A DNA stretch of 64,000 nucleotides from Anisodus tanguticus. Its lineage: Eukaryota > Streptophyta > Magnoliopsida > Solanales > Solanaceae. The position numbers were made by a program, and so were the translations under genes. Where the stretch lies: NCBI GenBank assembly GCA_034509755.1, contig CM067541.1, positions 59,035,556-59,099,555 of the forward strand, read 5' to 3'. Shown piece by piece: positions 1 through 11,116 of this stretch (its first letter is position 1; the number at the start of each line of letters is the position of its first letter). The notes under the pieces were generated by a model. The model was not told where the DNA came from. It did no database searches and was given only the letters and a program-made list of their open reading frames with translations.

Positions 1-230
1 CAAAAACACATGAGCGGTAGAACGGGCTTGAAGATTGTTTATTTTAATGGATAGGAAGAGAGGATGTCATAAACACCTAAACACCCTAAGGTGATAATAA
101 GAATGGTCTTTATGATAAAGAATTTGGAGTGGAGATTGAAATGTTAATCTTTTGCTAGGGAGTATATTAAGAAGGTAAGTAGTCATTTGTAATGCATGAT
201 GTCAAAATGAATGTAGTAAGTAAGCATGGG

Positions 231-1297
231 CTAGGAATGTCCAAACAATATTATTAATGATGCGTATTTTTCTCTCGGCTTTCCAATTTTGTGAGGATGT
301 ATGTGGACAAGAAAACCGGAAAGATATACCATTAACATTACAAAATTCTCTAAATGGCTCATTATCAAATTTCCTTCCATTATCGCATTGAATGTTTTTA
401 ATTTTCCGTTCAAATTGGGTACGGATGAATGCTCTAAATGATAGGAATGTGGAATAAACTTGAGATTTTTAGATAAAGGAAATGTCCACAAAAAATTAGA
501 ATAATCATCCAAAAATAAATATAATAACGGTGGCCCAAAGAGCTCAAAACGGGAGATGTCCACAAATCACTATGAATAATATCTAATGGCAACAAAGTAC
601 TAAAATTGGAGGCAACAAACGGTAATTTAACATATTTTTCAAGCGGACAAGAAGGACAAATATTAGTACTACACGTACTACTACACTCAATAAATTTATT
701 GTTTTTAAGTGAGGAAAGAACAAACACGCTCACGGATGACCCAAACGTGCATGCCATAAGAAAGGCGGCTAAAGCAGCAAACGTTGACGATGTGGCTTGA
801 TTAGTGGTAGTGGAGGTGGAGGTGATGATGGGATAAAGCACGCCCCGACTATCACGTCTCATTAGACATATCCCCGTCGAGAAATCCTTCACAGAAAATT
901 CAAAAGGTCAAAGTCAACAGAAACTCAATTATCAGTTGTAAATTTTCGAACAAACACCAAATTTTTATTTAAGTGAGGAGCATGAAGGACATTTTTCAAG
1001 GCTAAAGGTGGGTTCGGGGAAGACAAATTAGTAACCACGAATTGGAATTGTAGTGCCATTACCAATAATTATGCCACGATTTTTGCTCAAATTGGAATAA
1101 GACAAGAGATTACCTAGTGCGGACGTCATGTGAGAAGTAGCACTGATGTACATATACCAATTTGCATCCGGAGAATTTAATTCAAATGTATGCATCGCTG
1201 CCTCGATGTCCGTGTGGGTCGGGACTGATGTTGGGCCAGTAGCAGCGAAGGCCTGCTGAGGCCTAGGCCCAACAAGGTCAGCCTGCTGCCAAGCCAA
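231..1297 (-). pseudogene. copia protease and GAG-pre-integrase/integrase fragment
   Basis: Minus-strand open pieces at 1297-1028, 892-434 and 563-231 correspond to protease, GAG-pre-integrase and the start of the integrase core. The integrase core is recognised by the LDDYSNFLWTFPL segment. At the protease active site the usual D-T/S-G-ATSHM reads YISATSHM, so the catalytic aspartate is gone. The sister element at 60654-60899 keeps DTGATSHM. Frames are broken between the pieces. Confidence 0.75.
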
Positions 1298-1644
1298 ATT
1301 ATTTCCTGGCTCATGCTGCTACTGCCTGTTTTGTCCAGTGGGCCTGGCCTAGTTAGAAGAGGGAAAGGGGTAGGGCGACATGGGCCACTGCCCAGCGGCC
1401 CAAGCATGCCGCCAAGGGTTCAGTGGCCCGGTCCCCTGCTGACCACCACTGCCGCCGCGGCCACCAACCTTTGCCACCACCACGTCCACTATCGCGATTT
1501 TTCCCACGGTTTGGTCCCTTTTTTGTCTCCCCCGTTATTACGATTTTAACCATAATTTTTGGAGAATGATTGAGAGTCATCAATTTCGCGGGACATGGCC
1601 ACCATCATGGCAGAATTGACTTCGGTAGCCGCCTTTTTAACCAA

Positions 1645-2259
1645 CTATATTTCTTCTAAGGTGAGCATGGAATGTGTCTTGTAGAACGGTGGGAGAGGGT
1701 TGTTTTGACGAAGAAGAGTTCCAACTCCATTATATGCATCGGAGAGGCCTGCAGCCATCTGAAGAACGAGACGATCATTAGTGACGGGCGCGCCAACGTT
1801 CTTGAGTTGATCCGACAACTCCTTGAGCCGTTGACAATAGGCGGATGCATTTGGAAAATCCTTCATATTTATGTGGGAGAATTCCTGCTAAATGGTCACG
1901 GTACGAGAATTTTTGTTATCTTAGAATATATCACGCAGCCTATTTCAAGATTCCATTGTCGTGGTGCCGCGTTCGATAATAGTCTATAAGAGGTCCGTAG
2001 AGATGGTGGAATAAATCCATTGGAGTACCGTATCATCAAGAGTTGCCCACAACTCTATTTCATCATCGGTGGTAGGCACCTTCTCCTTGCCTTTTTCCGG
2101 TTTGACGATGTGATGAAGGACTCTATTAGACCTTAGGTGAATTTTAAATATTTTTGCCCACATCGCGTATTTGACGTTTTCCATCTCAAGAATGGGAGGG
2201 ATGTTCTTGATATTGGAGACTGCAAGGGCAGAATGAAAGGTGTTCTTTGTGGTAGACAT
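1645..2259 (-). pseudogene. copia gag fragment
   Basis: Two open stretches on the minus strand (2259-1984 and 1866-1645) encode a copia-type gag. The first begins MSTTKNTFHSALAVSNIKN and has the conserved W-K-I-H pattern of the N-terminal gag region. The second has the UBN2-type segment with YCQRLKELSDQL and the LVLQMAAGL motif. A stop and frame change separate them, so no intact gag can be made. The element at 61265-61861 has a clearly related gag, which supports the call. Confidence 0.75.
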
Positions 2260-2403
2260 GATGACAGAACAAGAGGAGAATTAGGGTGTGGAAAAAAAAT
2301 TGAAGGGAAGGAGTAGGGCGGCCGACGGCCACTGGTAGGAGTAGGGCGGTGGAAGGTGGGTATTTTTGGAGAAGAAAAAGTTTGTCCTAGACTGTTGATA
2401 CCA

Positions 2404-2597
2404 TAAAAGAGGATAATCTCTTGATTATTTTCATTAATGTAAAGGGTTTATATACATTATATACAATAGTAAACCTAGCCTATAATTACGGAAATCAAAT
2501 ATACATTTTTCTAATACAAGACTACTACCATAATTAGTTTACTAATACCAGATCTAATAATATCAGGGAATATACTTAGTATATTATTCCCACCCCA
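2404..2597 (-). repeat. 5' LTR of the left-edge copia element (approximate)
   Basis: The LTR lies directly beside the primer-binding site. It is AT-rich and short, like other copia LTRs here. In plus orientation its first bases read TA instead of the usual TG, so the end has mutated. The far boundary is a guess from the change to ordinary flanking sequence. Confidence 0.5.
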
Positions 2598-3267
2598 CAC
2601 TTACAAATGTGCAATTTCCTCAATGCACACAAATAAATAAGAAGTGAAGTGAATAGGAACTCCCCTCAAACATTTGGGGTCTCCACCACAGAAGGTGGAG
2701 AATCTGAACCAGCAGTGACAACATCAATGGTAAGGTCATGTGAAATAACACTTTGCATAATTATATTCGAGCTAAGCACTTGTAATCTTGACTTCAATTT
2801 GCATCTTAAAGGTCCTGAAATGCATTTAAACTTAGGCCACACCACCCCTTAACACAGACAATCATTTAGTGGCAGCACAATGGAAAACAAAAGCTCCAGG
2901 ACATACGACACCCCTCATGTATGTGCATACTGTACAATAATTCTTTGAATCTTATGTCACTTACATCCGTATCTAATTAGCAGAATATTCAAGTCAAACT
3001 GATTGCAATCAATATACATAAGTAGAAAACATACCTTAGCAGCTTGAAATTAACCAAGTGAATTTCATACCCTCAATCTCACTCAAGAATTGTCACAGTT
3101 AACTTGCAAATATTTGTTAACACAATCTAGACTGACGTATTCAGTTCAAAACCTCAAACATAATGGGAGTCGCAAGACCATAACAGCACAACTTTGAAAC
3201 AAATTACACCAAGCAAAACATCTTGTTTAACTATTGTCAGCTACTTGCTTCATCCCCACACTTGCAC
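2598..3267. other. Intergenic, no gene recognised
   Basis: AT-rich sequence beside the copia LTR. A short minus-strand stretch near 2655-2725 (ending ...VVETPNV then stop) could be the last exon of something, but no upstream exon can be joined to it. Confidence 0.3.
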
Positions 3268-3651
3268 CTTGTTTGGGTTGTTACATATCGTTTCATAATA
3301 TATCGTATTACTGTATTGTTTTGATGAATACAACGTTTGGATAGATTGTGTTGTTTTTCGTCGTTACATAATGCATCAATAATTAGAAGAATAAACCTAC
3401 CAGAAAAGTAGGATACAAGGTAGAACTATTATAAAAAAAGTAATGTAACAAATAAAATAAGATTATTAGATAATAAATAAAAGAAAAAAATGAGAAAAAT
3501 TAATGTGACGACGCGATCACCCATATCGGTCGTTAGATAATGTCATAATGATGGATTAACGTACAATGAAATTTAAGTAACACTCAAAGCAAACATTGCA
3601 GGTAAACTAACAATACAACACAATACAATAGGTAACAACCATCTATACAAG
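3268..3651. mobile_element. MITE-like element with inverted ends
   Basis: The left end reads CTTGTTTGGGTTGTTAC and the reverse complement of the right end reads CTTGTATAGATGGTTGTTAC, giving imperfect terminal inverted repeats around about 350 bp of AT-rich non-coding DNA. Related short elements with a TTGTTTGG start are common in Solanaceae introns and intergenic DNA. No clear target duplication was found. Confidence 0.5.
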
Positions 3652-4151
3652 CTGTAATGCTTAAGAAACTACCCATAAGCAATTGGTTGACTCAGACTTC
3701 ACCAAATGGGCCAAATGTCAGTGAGGCAATTCATCAAGGTATTAACAAGTGAATTGTGCACCAGCGTTTTAGCCTCCCAAATATGTGGGAATTATAGTTC
3801 ACAGGCCAAAGAGAACAATCACCACTAATAAATAAGCACAAGTTCAGAATAATTTTTCATCATTGACACTAGAATTTAGCACATGGGACAGGGTAGCGAG
3901 GGTGAATCATGGCAGAGAGAGAAGGCGGTGGAAGAACTGGCCGATGAGTGTGGTGTTGGAGGGAATTGGGTACAGCAGCGTATAAAATGTCCTTGGACTT
4001 CCCTTTTGTTTTTTCATATAGGTAATAATGTCCTAATTGTTTCACCAGGCTTCAAAAGATTTTATATTTAATACTGCATTTTACACCCTCCTCACGCCTC
4101 TAATTAGAGGATTTGACTATTCTTTTCTCATTTATATCTTACATATAATCA
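3652..4151. other. Intergenic, no gene recognised
   Basis: No coding pattern could be supported. A short plus-strand open frame at 3883-4071 has no recognisable similarity and no gene structure around it. Confidence 0.3.
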
Positions 4152-4560
4152 TTTTCATTCAATATTTTACTGTACTCAATAGATAAAGGAGTAATTTCTT
4201 TTAATTAAATATTTACCCTATTTAGATATTTACAAATTATAATCTTCTTCATTAAATATTTTACTCAATAGATACAATCTCATTTAATTAAATATTTACT
4301 CAATTTAGATATATTTATAATCTTCAAAAAAATTAGTAATACAAATTATAATCTTCTTCATTAAATATTTTAATCAATAGACACAATCTCATTTAATTAA
4401 ATATTTACTCGATTTAGATATATTTATAATCTTAAAAATAATTAAGACTAAGAATAAAATGAATAAAAAATAACTTTAACTTGATCTTCATTAAATATTT
4501 TACTCAATAGATATAATCTCATTTAATTAAATATTTACTCAATTTAGATGTGTTTATAAC
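4152..4560. repeat. Imperfect AT-rich tandem repeat, about four copies
   Basis: A block containing CTTCATTAAATATTTTA, then AATCTCATTTAATTAAATA, then ATTTAGATATATTTATAAT recurs about four times with a spacing of roughly 110-130 bp. The copies differ by substitutions and small insertions. It lies downstream of the H1 gene and has no coding potential. Confidence 0.65.
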
Positions 4561-4991
4561 AATTACTACTAAGAATAAAAAAATAACTAACTTGATAATA
4601 ACAAATAGTTACAGCTATTTTTAGCTAATTTGATTTTGAGGTGGAGTGGAACTTAGTCAGCTGAGAAAATTTGAAAGTTCATTATAAGTAAAACTAAAAC
4701 AAATAAAAAGAATCAAATGTAAGAGAAGAATGAAGAGCACAGACGTACGCGGCACTCAGACGCTAAGAATAGTTTATAAAATTTAACTGGCGAGAAGATA
4801 ACTAGTAAAATTTAACAATTTACAGAAAAATAAATAGGGCATAAATTCAACTAAATGGATTATTATAAAATCAAACTCTGATAGGTAAATTACAACTGGA
4901 ATTTAAAATACTGTTTACTCTATATTGGGCGCTAATACAAACTACCCACAAAGATCCAGCCAATTTACAACAACTACCCTCCTACGCCTTT

Positions 4992-6256
4992 TCACTTCCT
5001 AGCCTTTCTAGCAGATGCCTTCTTCGCCGGCGACTTCACCGTCTTAGCTTTCACACTCTTCACCGGCGCAGCCTTCTTCACCGGCGCAGCCTTCTTCGCA
5101 GCAGGCTTCGGTGCAGCTTTCCTCGACGGAGTCGACCTTGTAGCTGTTCTAGCTACCTTAGCTGGCTTCTTTTCAGCAGCCTTTGGCTTCGCAGAAGCCT
5201 TGATCTTCACAACAGCTTTAGCCTTAGGCTTTTCAGCAGCTTTCGGCTTTGCAACAGCAGCCTTAGGTTTTGCAGCAGGTTTAGCTTTAGCAGCAGCAGG
5301 CTTAGCCTTAGGTTTTGGTTTGGCAGCAGGTTTCGCCTTTGCAGCAGGTTTAGCCTTAGGTTTTGGCTTCGGTTTAGCCTTTGTTGCTGCTTTCGCTTTA
5401 GCAGCCGGCTTCTTCTTAGCAGGTGCAGCAGCCTTTGGAGCAGCAGATTTCGATGGAAGCTTGTATGAACTCTTAACCTTAACAAGCTTTCCAGAAGCAA
5501 CAAGCTTCTTCAATTGACCTAGCAACAATTTCCTGAAATTGGATGGAAGATTCTTCTGCTTATCTTCAATGAACTTTGTGATCGCATACTGGCTCGATCC
5601 AGTCTTATCCTTCAACGTCACAATCGCTTCCTGAATCATCTGCATTAATTCAACACAATTTAGCTAATCCGCAAATTAAACAACAATTCAACACAAGATT
5701 TAGCTAAACTGTAAATCAAACAACAATTCAACAACTAGTTAGCTAATCGGCAAATTAAACAACAACTGGTTATCTAATCGGCAAATTAAACAACAACTAG
5801 TTATCTAATCGGCAAATTAAGCAACAACAACAAATAGTAAGCTAATCGGTAAGTTTAACAACAACAACTAGTTATCTAATCTGCAAATTAAACAGCGACA
5901 ACAACTAGTTAGCTAACAGCAACTAGCTATCTAATCGGCAAATTAAGCGACTAAACCTCGATACATATGAACTCTTAATTTTCATTTAGCTACATTTGCA
6001 CCGATTAACTCTTAATTAAACAATTTAATAATAATTTGCATGCATCGAAATTAATTTATCAAAGTACCTCAAAGTAGGAAGGATGAGTAGGAGGATTTCT
6101 CTTCTTAGGAGCAGCTGATTTCTTAACCTTAGTCTCCTTCTTCGCGTTCTTTGGTTCATCAGACTCAACCGGTGGGTTTTCTTCCTTAGCCGGTTCAGTT
6201 TCCACCACCGGCTCATTCACAGGCTCGACTGCTACAACTGGTTCTTCAGTAGCCAT
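4992..6256 (-). CDS. Linker histone H1 (2 exons, 278 aa)
   Basis: Exons: 6256-6068 (63 codons) and 5639-4992 (215 codons plus stop), joined in phase by a GT-AG intron of 428 bp. Histone H1 binds DNA between nucleosomes and compacts chromatin in the nucleus. The acidic/proline N-terminus is followed by a globular winged-helix (GH1) domain at about residues 55-125, running from HPSYFE across the exon junction to LGQLKKLVASGKLVKVKSSY. The C-terminal 150 residues are almost only Lys, Ala and Pro in AKPKA-type repeats, typical of plant H1. The ATG at 6256 gives the full N-terminal tail and lies about 140 bp from a TATA box. Length fits plant H1 proteins (roughly 200-300 aa). The antisense open frame over the C-terminus is a composition artefact. 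Confidence 0.95.
5646..5945 (-). repeat. Minisatellite inside the H1 intron
   Basis: A unit of roughly 30-35 bp built around ACTAGTTATCTAATCGGCAA followed by ATTAAACAACA repeats about eight times with variants. It occupies most of the only intron of the H1 gene and leaves both splice sites intact. Confidence 0.7.
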
Positions 6257-6398
6257 TTCTTAAATCCCTAAAATGAGATCTAGTGCTAGGGTTTGTAGAA
6301 ATTGGGAGGGGGGCGGGGGAACACAGATGTGTGTATGTATAGAATCTACTGAGATTTCTATTAAGCAGGTGTGATTTGCAAATGAAATTGAGAAGACC

Positions 6399-6406
6399 AT
6401 ATATAG
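6399..6406 (-). promoter_or_regulatory. TATA box of histone H1
   Basis: Minus strand CTATATAT lies 143-150 bp upstream of the H1 ATG, which would place transcription start near 6370 and leave a short leader. Position and sequence fit a plant core promoter. Confidence 0.6.
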
Positions 6407-6444
6407 TAAGGTGAAAGAGTTAGTATCCAGAATACTGAAATCTG

Positions 6445-6472
6445 ATTGGTTGATACCCTTTTGACGCGGATC
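6445..6472 (-). promoter_or_regulatory. Histone octamer CGCGGATC and CCAAT box upstream of H1
   Basis: CGCGGATC at 6465-6472 is the conserved octamer of plant histone promoters, known to help S-phase expression. ATTGG (CCAAT on the minus strand) lies at 6445-6449. Both are 40-70 bp upstream of the TATA box, the usual arrangement. Confidence 0.65.
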
Positions 6473-7129
6473 AATACTTTAAAAGAATTTTAAATATAAG
6501 CCGTTGGATATAACTTCATCAACGGTGAATAATGGTAGGTGACTAAGACGGATTTGGATTGTAAAAAGAAATCTTGTTTTAGTCACTTGAGTTGTGTTTT
6601 TGTGCTCAATTGATGTAGGTATAAGTTGAGCTATACTTGATGGAATTTAACCATTTTTTTTATTTAGATAGAGAATTTTGTAAGATTTCTTATGACTATT
6701 TATTCGGATTTTTTGGATGAGAAAACTGGGAGATATTTAATTTTAAATAGCAAGTGGTCAAATCAACGAGTTTCTTGGAGTCTTTTGTAGTTTTGGTTAA
6801 TTTTTGGTCAATGCGTTGGGTAAAAAGCTGTTTTTCTTCTTCTGATATGATAGTAGACTAGATAAGGAGTCCGTGAAATCAAGAATCTCAAAAATCAGAT
6901 CAGATTTGGTCATGGAACTATTGGTTCAAAGGTCATTGAAGATGAACACATACATGCACAAACTACTAGTACTTGTTGTAGTATAAAGCAAATGTATATA
7001 GTATTATCTTAATAATTCGAATTTACCTCTACTAATAATTTTAGCAAATCATACTTACACTCTTGACGATTGAATTGTTACTTATTTCTTCAAAGTTACA
7101 ACATAAAAATTATTATACCATTATGGTAT
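6473..7129. other. Intergenic between H1 promoter and the duplicated segment
   Basis: Distal H1 promoter and AT-rich intergenic sequence. No gene or repeat was recognised. Confidence 0.3.
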
Positions 7130-7400
7130 GTAATATGTGCTGATTGTCCTATATCTAGTGAACTTAGCATAAATAGCTTGTTTTAGATAATTTCATATTT
7201 TAGATTATTGCTGCTGGATCAAAAGTAAAGCAGTCAAAATGTTAAAACATTCATGTGATAAGCTGGTACCTCTCAATTTACTCAACTTAAAAAACATATC
7301 AAGAAGCTTTCTTGGATTTGTTCTTTCATTACATTTTCTGATATGCAAAAACATAGATATGATACAACATCCAATTTCTAGATCAACTGTGTGTTACAAA

Positions 7401-7692
7401 TGTCAAGAACAAAGAAAAATAAGAGAGAATATGAAGAATGACTATCTCAATTTGTTCATCTAATACATCATACTACATAGGTATTTATACACAAGAGGAG
7501 TAAGAGATAAAAGCCAGAAAAATATCTTACACTTAATGTAAATCCTACTAAATATTCTACGTAATATTTTATAGTTAATGCTACACAATATTCTATAATA
7601 AATCTAAAATATTTCTAAGTATATTTTCATATATCTAGAGTATCTCTATTTATGTTTCCAATATTCACAATATCATATCCATCATGCTAACA
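7401..7692 (-). repeat. 3' LTR of the deleted copia element
   Basis: 292 bp, TG...CA ends, matching 9159-9450 throughout. It is followed by a C-rich tract that is the polypurine tract on the minus strand. Confidence 0.92.
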
Positions 7693-7699
7693 CCCCCTT

Positions 7700-8976
7700 T
7701 CAAATTGATGATGGTGAATCAAGAAGCGTCAATTTGCCTACTAGAAACTGATGACGTTGTCGTGTCATGGATTTGGTGAACACATCAGCTATCTGAAGAT
7801 CACTAGACACGTGTGAAAGAGTAATGACTCCCTTATCTACAGCTTCCCGGATATAATGACAGTTCAGCTCGATGTGTTTGGACATTTCATGATAAACCGG
7901 GTTTATGGCAATCTGAATGGCACTTGTGTTGTCAACGTGGAGAGGAGTAGGATTAGATTGAGGAAATCCAATCTCTGCAAGTAGACCCCGAAGCCAAACA
8001 ATCTCGGAGCAAGCAGCAGACATGGCTCGATATTCAGACTCAGTTGAAGATTTCGAAACGCGAGCTTGCTTCTTGCTCTTCCAAGATATCAAGGAATCCC
8101 CAAAAAACATGCACCAACCTGTGACAAAACGGCTAGTATCAGGGCATCCAGCCTAATCAGAATCATTAAATGCATCAAACCGAATTGGAGAACCACTAGG
8201 AAAGAATAATCCACGAGTAGATGTGCCCAAGAGATATCGAATGATGCGACGAACATCCACCAAATGTAGATGACGGGGAGCCTGCATAACTTGACTCGCT
8301 TGTTGAACTGCAAAAGAGATATCAGGCCGAGTAATAGTAATTTAGGCTCCCAACTAATTGCCAAAATAAAGTTGGATCAGGAAGAAGATCTCCTTCCTCA
8401 CGCCGATACTTTACATTTAATTCCAATGGAGTATCTACATATGAAGATTCTAGAAGACCAACCAAAGCAATCAAATTCTGAGTATATTTGTGTTGGTTTA
8501 AGAATATACCTAAAGAATCACAATGAACTTTCAACCCCAAAAAGTATGTAAGAGTACCAAGATCTTTCATATGAAAAGAATCCTTAAGCTGCTGTTGGAG
8601 GCTAGTGATTAATGAAGAATCAGTTCCTGTAATAATAATGTCATCTACATATACCAAAGAGAATTGAAGCAAAGTGGGTGATGAGAACAAACCAGGTGGA
8701 GGTTTCATATAAATATCTTCTTTGAGATCACCACGGAGAAAAACATTTTTCACATCCATTTGATGAAGAAGCCAGTTTTGTGAAGCAGGAATGGCAATAA
8801 TAGTTCGCACCGTAGTCATTTTTGCTACTGGTGCAATAGTCCACACCATACTCTTGTTTGTTACCAAGGGCAACCAATCGAGCTTTATACCGATCAAGAG
8901 TTCCATCAGAATGAAGGACATGAAACAATATCCCATGTGTACGAACATTGAAGGATTCAAACTGATGTGACGTCAT
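7700..8976 (-). pseudogene. copia reverse transcriptase/RNase H fragment
   Basis: The minus-strand frames 8960-8322 and 8110-7700 encode copia pol C-terminal parts. The first has the QMDVKNVFLRGDLKEDIYM segment and the YVDDIIITG catalytic box of reverse transcriptase. The second has the RNase H region with SKSSTESEYRAMS and ending near ADVFTKSM. Residues between reverse transcriptase motifs are missing, and the frame breaks around 8100-8360, so it cannot make a working enzyme. Confidence 0.85.
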
Positions 8977-9158
8977 GTTCTTAACTAGCTAAGAACACCA
9001 TAAACACAATGATCCAAGAAAATAACTAGAATGACCAAGACCAAAAGCCCTACATGTGTAGGACTGACTCAAGAGAACAAAGACTTTTAAAAAAATCTGG
9101 AAAAAAATCAAAGATGAAAGAACTAAGACTCAACAGTGAAAAGATGGTTCTGATACCA

Positions 9159-9450
9159 TGTCAAGAACAGAGAAAAACAAGAGAGAATATGAAGAATGAC
9201 TATCTCAATTTGTTCATCTAATACATCATACTACATAGGTATTTATACACAAGAGGAGTAAGAGATAAAAGGCTGAAAAATATCATACACTTAATGTAAA
9301 TCCTACTAAATATTCTACGTAATATTTTATAGTTAATGCCACACAATATTCTACAATAAATATAAAATATCTCTAAGTATATTTTCATATATCTAGAGTA
9401 TCTCTATTTATGTTTCCAATATTCACAATATCATATTCATCATGCTAACA
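9159..9450 (-). repeat. 5' LTR of the deleted copia element
   Basis: 292 bp, matching 7401-7692. Next to the primer-binding site on its inner side and the ACAAA duplication on its outer side. Confidence 0.92.
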
Positions 9451-9760
9451 ACAAAGTGCAGTGAAATCTGATGGTTTCACTTAAGACACTATCAAACTAG
9501 TAAATATAACCCAATGTCAAGAACAAGGTTGATATCTTTACTGGAAAAATACAACTATCACTACCCCTCAATCTCAACACATGTCGCTCTATTTAATCTC
9601 ATCTATTTGCTTGTAAATGGTGATGCATAATTCTACAGTAGATGTTGTTCCCATGCTGTTCCGGGGCAATATATTAGGCAGTTGACATATACTGGGGAGA
9701 AGCTTCAGCATCATGAGCTAAAGATTCACAAATTGACACCATTGTAAAACTTGGATATAT

Positions 9761-11116
9761 CTACTTGCGAGCTATGCCAATAATATGAGGATTTATCAGC
9801 GAGGCAGTTGATAATAGAGCTTGATGACTATCCACATTTGAGAAACCGGCTTCAGTGATATTCTTTCCTGTTTTCCTGGTAAGATGACAACCATCTGCGA
9901 GCATCTGCTGCAAAGGATCAAGTAATCCCTGAACGAATCTGAGAACTGTTCCATCTCTCCAATTACATCGAAAAATAACACTTTTTACTTGAGGCAGATA
10001 ACACATTAGGGAGAGATAAAGAAAATGTTTAACGCGAAGAATATAACTATTATCTTTACCTGCTGCAGCGACACGTTCAACAAAGAGGTATATGCCACCA
10101 GGCTTGAGCACCTTTCTGACCTCTAGGTGAAAATGATAAAGCATTATATCAGGATTTCATCCTTTTCTATCTTTTTATTAAAGAAACGAAAGTAAACATA
10201 GAAGTCTAAAAGGAAAGAGTATACCGACAACACTAGTAAAATACACTCACATATCAGCAAGAGTCTCAGTTTTTTAAAAAATGAAAACGATGTGATCACC
10301 ACGACATTTTGGATTAACAGCTCGGCTGCTAGCTTCAGGAACAAAATGGAGATAATTATCAAAGAGAAGGTTGAGGTTCTACAGACTAACATGATTAGGA
10401 TTATATGTTAGACCTTTGACAGTATACGGAATATTTTGCATCTACCAGAATAATCAGATTGGCATTTTTTCATAAGTTTTAGGGTCACTGTGAGTTTAGA
10501 TGAGCGAGAAGATTTTTAGTAGAAAAGCAGATACATAAGCTGCAGCATAAATAGAAACGACGCATAATTCTCCTTCATCTTTGCTAACTTTATGAATTTG
10601 CAGGGTTAACATTTTAAGATACTTAAGGTCATTGAAGTCTTATGACGAAACCACTTTTGCTCTCTAAACAGCAAAAAATTAAATGTTCAAAAAGAGTGCC
10701 ATCTACGACAAAATGAGCAAGTTTAGTAAATGGCCAATGAAAATGAGCTTGTTTATCTATATATAGTGGATAATTCAAACACAAGTACAAGATAATACAT
10801 GAGATAAATATGAGTCCTGATAGAAAGGCGTGATGGTCAGAAGATATATGATACAATTGACAATAAAAAAGAGTTAGCTTTATATTTAATAATGAGATTT
10901 ACCATACTAATTCAATGAAATTCGCGAGCAGGTTAATTATATGACTTGGCAGACAAGACAAAGTGTCGCGTATGAATTGAACAGGAACATTAAAGCAAAA
11001 ACCAAAAGAGATTATATACCTTGCAGTGTCAGATTAACATCTGCGACAGAACATAACACAAGGGTGCCAATGACAGCATCAACTGAAGCATCACGTAAAG
11101 GCAAGGACTCAGAAAC
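9761..11116 (-). pseudogene. Partial duplicate of the methyltransferase: exons 4-6 only
   Basis: Three exons match exons 4, 5 and 6 of the gene at 12310-16219: 11116-11020 (97 bp), 10122-10060 (63 bp) and 9954-9761 (194 bp, stop TAG). Exon sizes and splice phases are identical to the parent, all splice sites keep GT/AG and there is no stop inside. The protein differs from the parent copy at roughly a dozen positions, mostly mild changes such as LKPGGIYLFV for LKPGGLYLFV. Exons 1-3 (targeting peptide and SAM motif I) are absent. Either it is a relic, or a long transcript from the upstream promoter uses it as alternative terminal exons. The tract before the exon 4 acceptor is less pyrimidine-rich than in the parent copy. 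Confidence 0.8.

Larger units (their letters stand above)
1..2597 (-). mobile_element. Ty1/copia retrotransposon, 5' part only, degenerate
   Basis: Read on the minus strand this holds, in order, an LTR, a tRNA-iMet-like primer-binding site (TGGTATCAACAG, 2392-2403), gag, protease and the start of integrase; the left window edge cuts it inside integrase. The gag and pol frames are broken by several stops and frameshifts, so it is not autonomous. Its layout matches the complete copia element at 57302-62371, with related gag and GAG-pre-integrase protein segments. The outer LTR boundary near 2597 is uncertain because the partner LTR lies outside the window. Confidence 0.85.
7401..9450 (-). mobile_element. 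Internally deleted Ty1/copia element with LTRs and TSD
   Basis: Two 292-bp LTRs (7401-7692 and 9159-9450), each starting TGTCAAGAAC and ending ATGCTAACA, flank only 1.47 kb. The 5-bp target duplication ACAAA is at 7396-7400 and 9451-9455. The minus-strand primer-binding site TGGTATCAGAACCA (9145-9158) touches the right LTR. The interior keeps reverse transcriptase and RNase H pieces but no gag, protease or integrase. The LTRs differ at about ten positions by eye. It inserted into unit A of the local duplication; unit B has no element. Confidence 0.92.

Noticed and set aside
2649..4071. Small open frames and a possible minus-strand last exon near 2655-2725
   Set aside because: No second exon, domain or start could be linked to them; kept only as unannotated intergenic DNA.
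5200..5517. Plus-strand 105-aa open frame with membrane-like Ala/Leu/Phe content
   Set aside because: It is the antisense of the Lys/Ala/Pro-rich tail of histone H1, whose biased codons remove stops.
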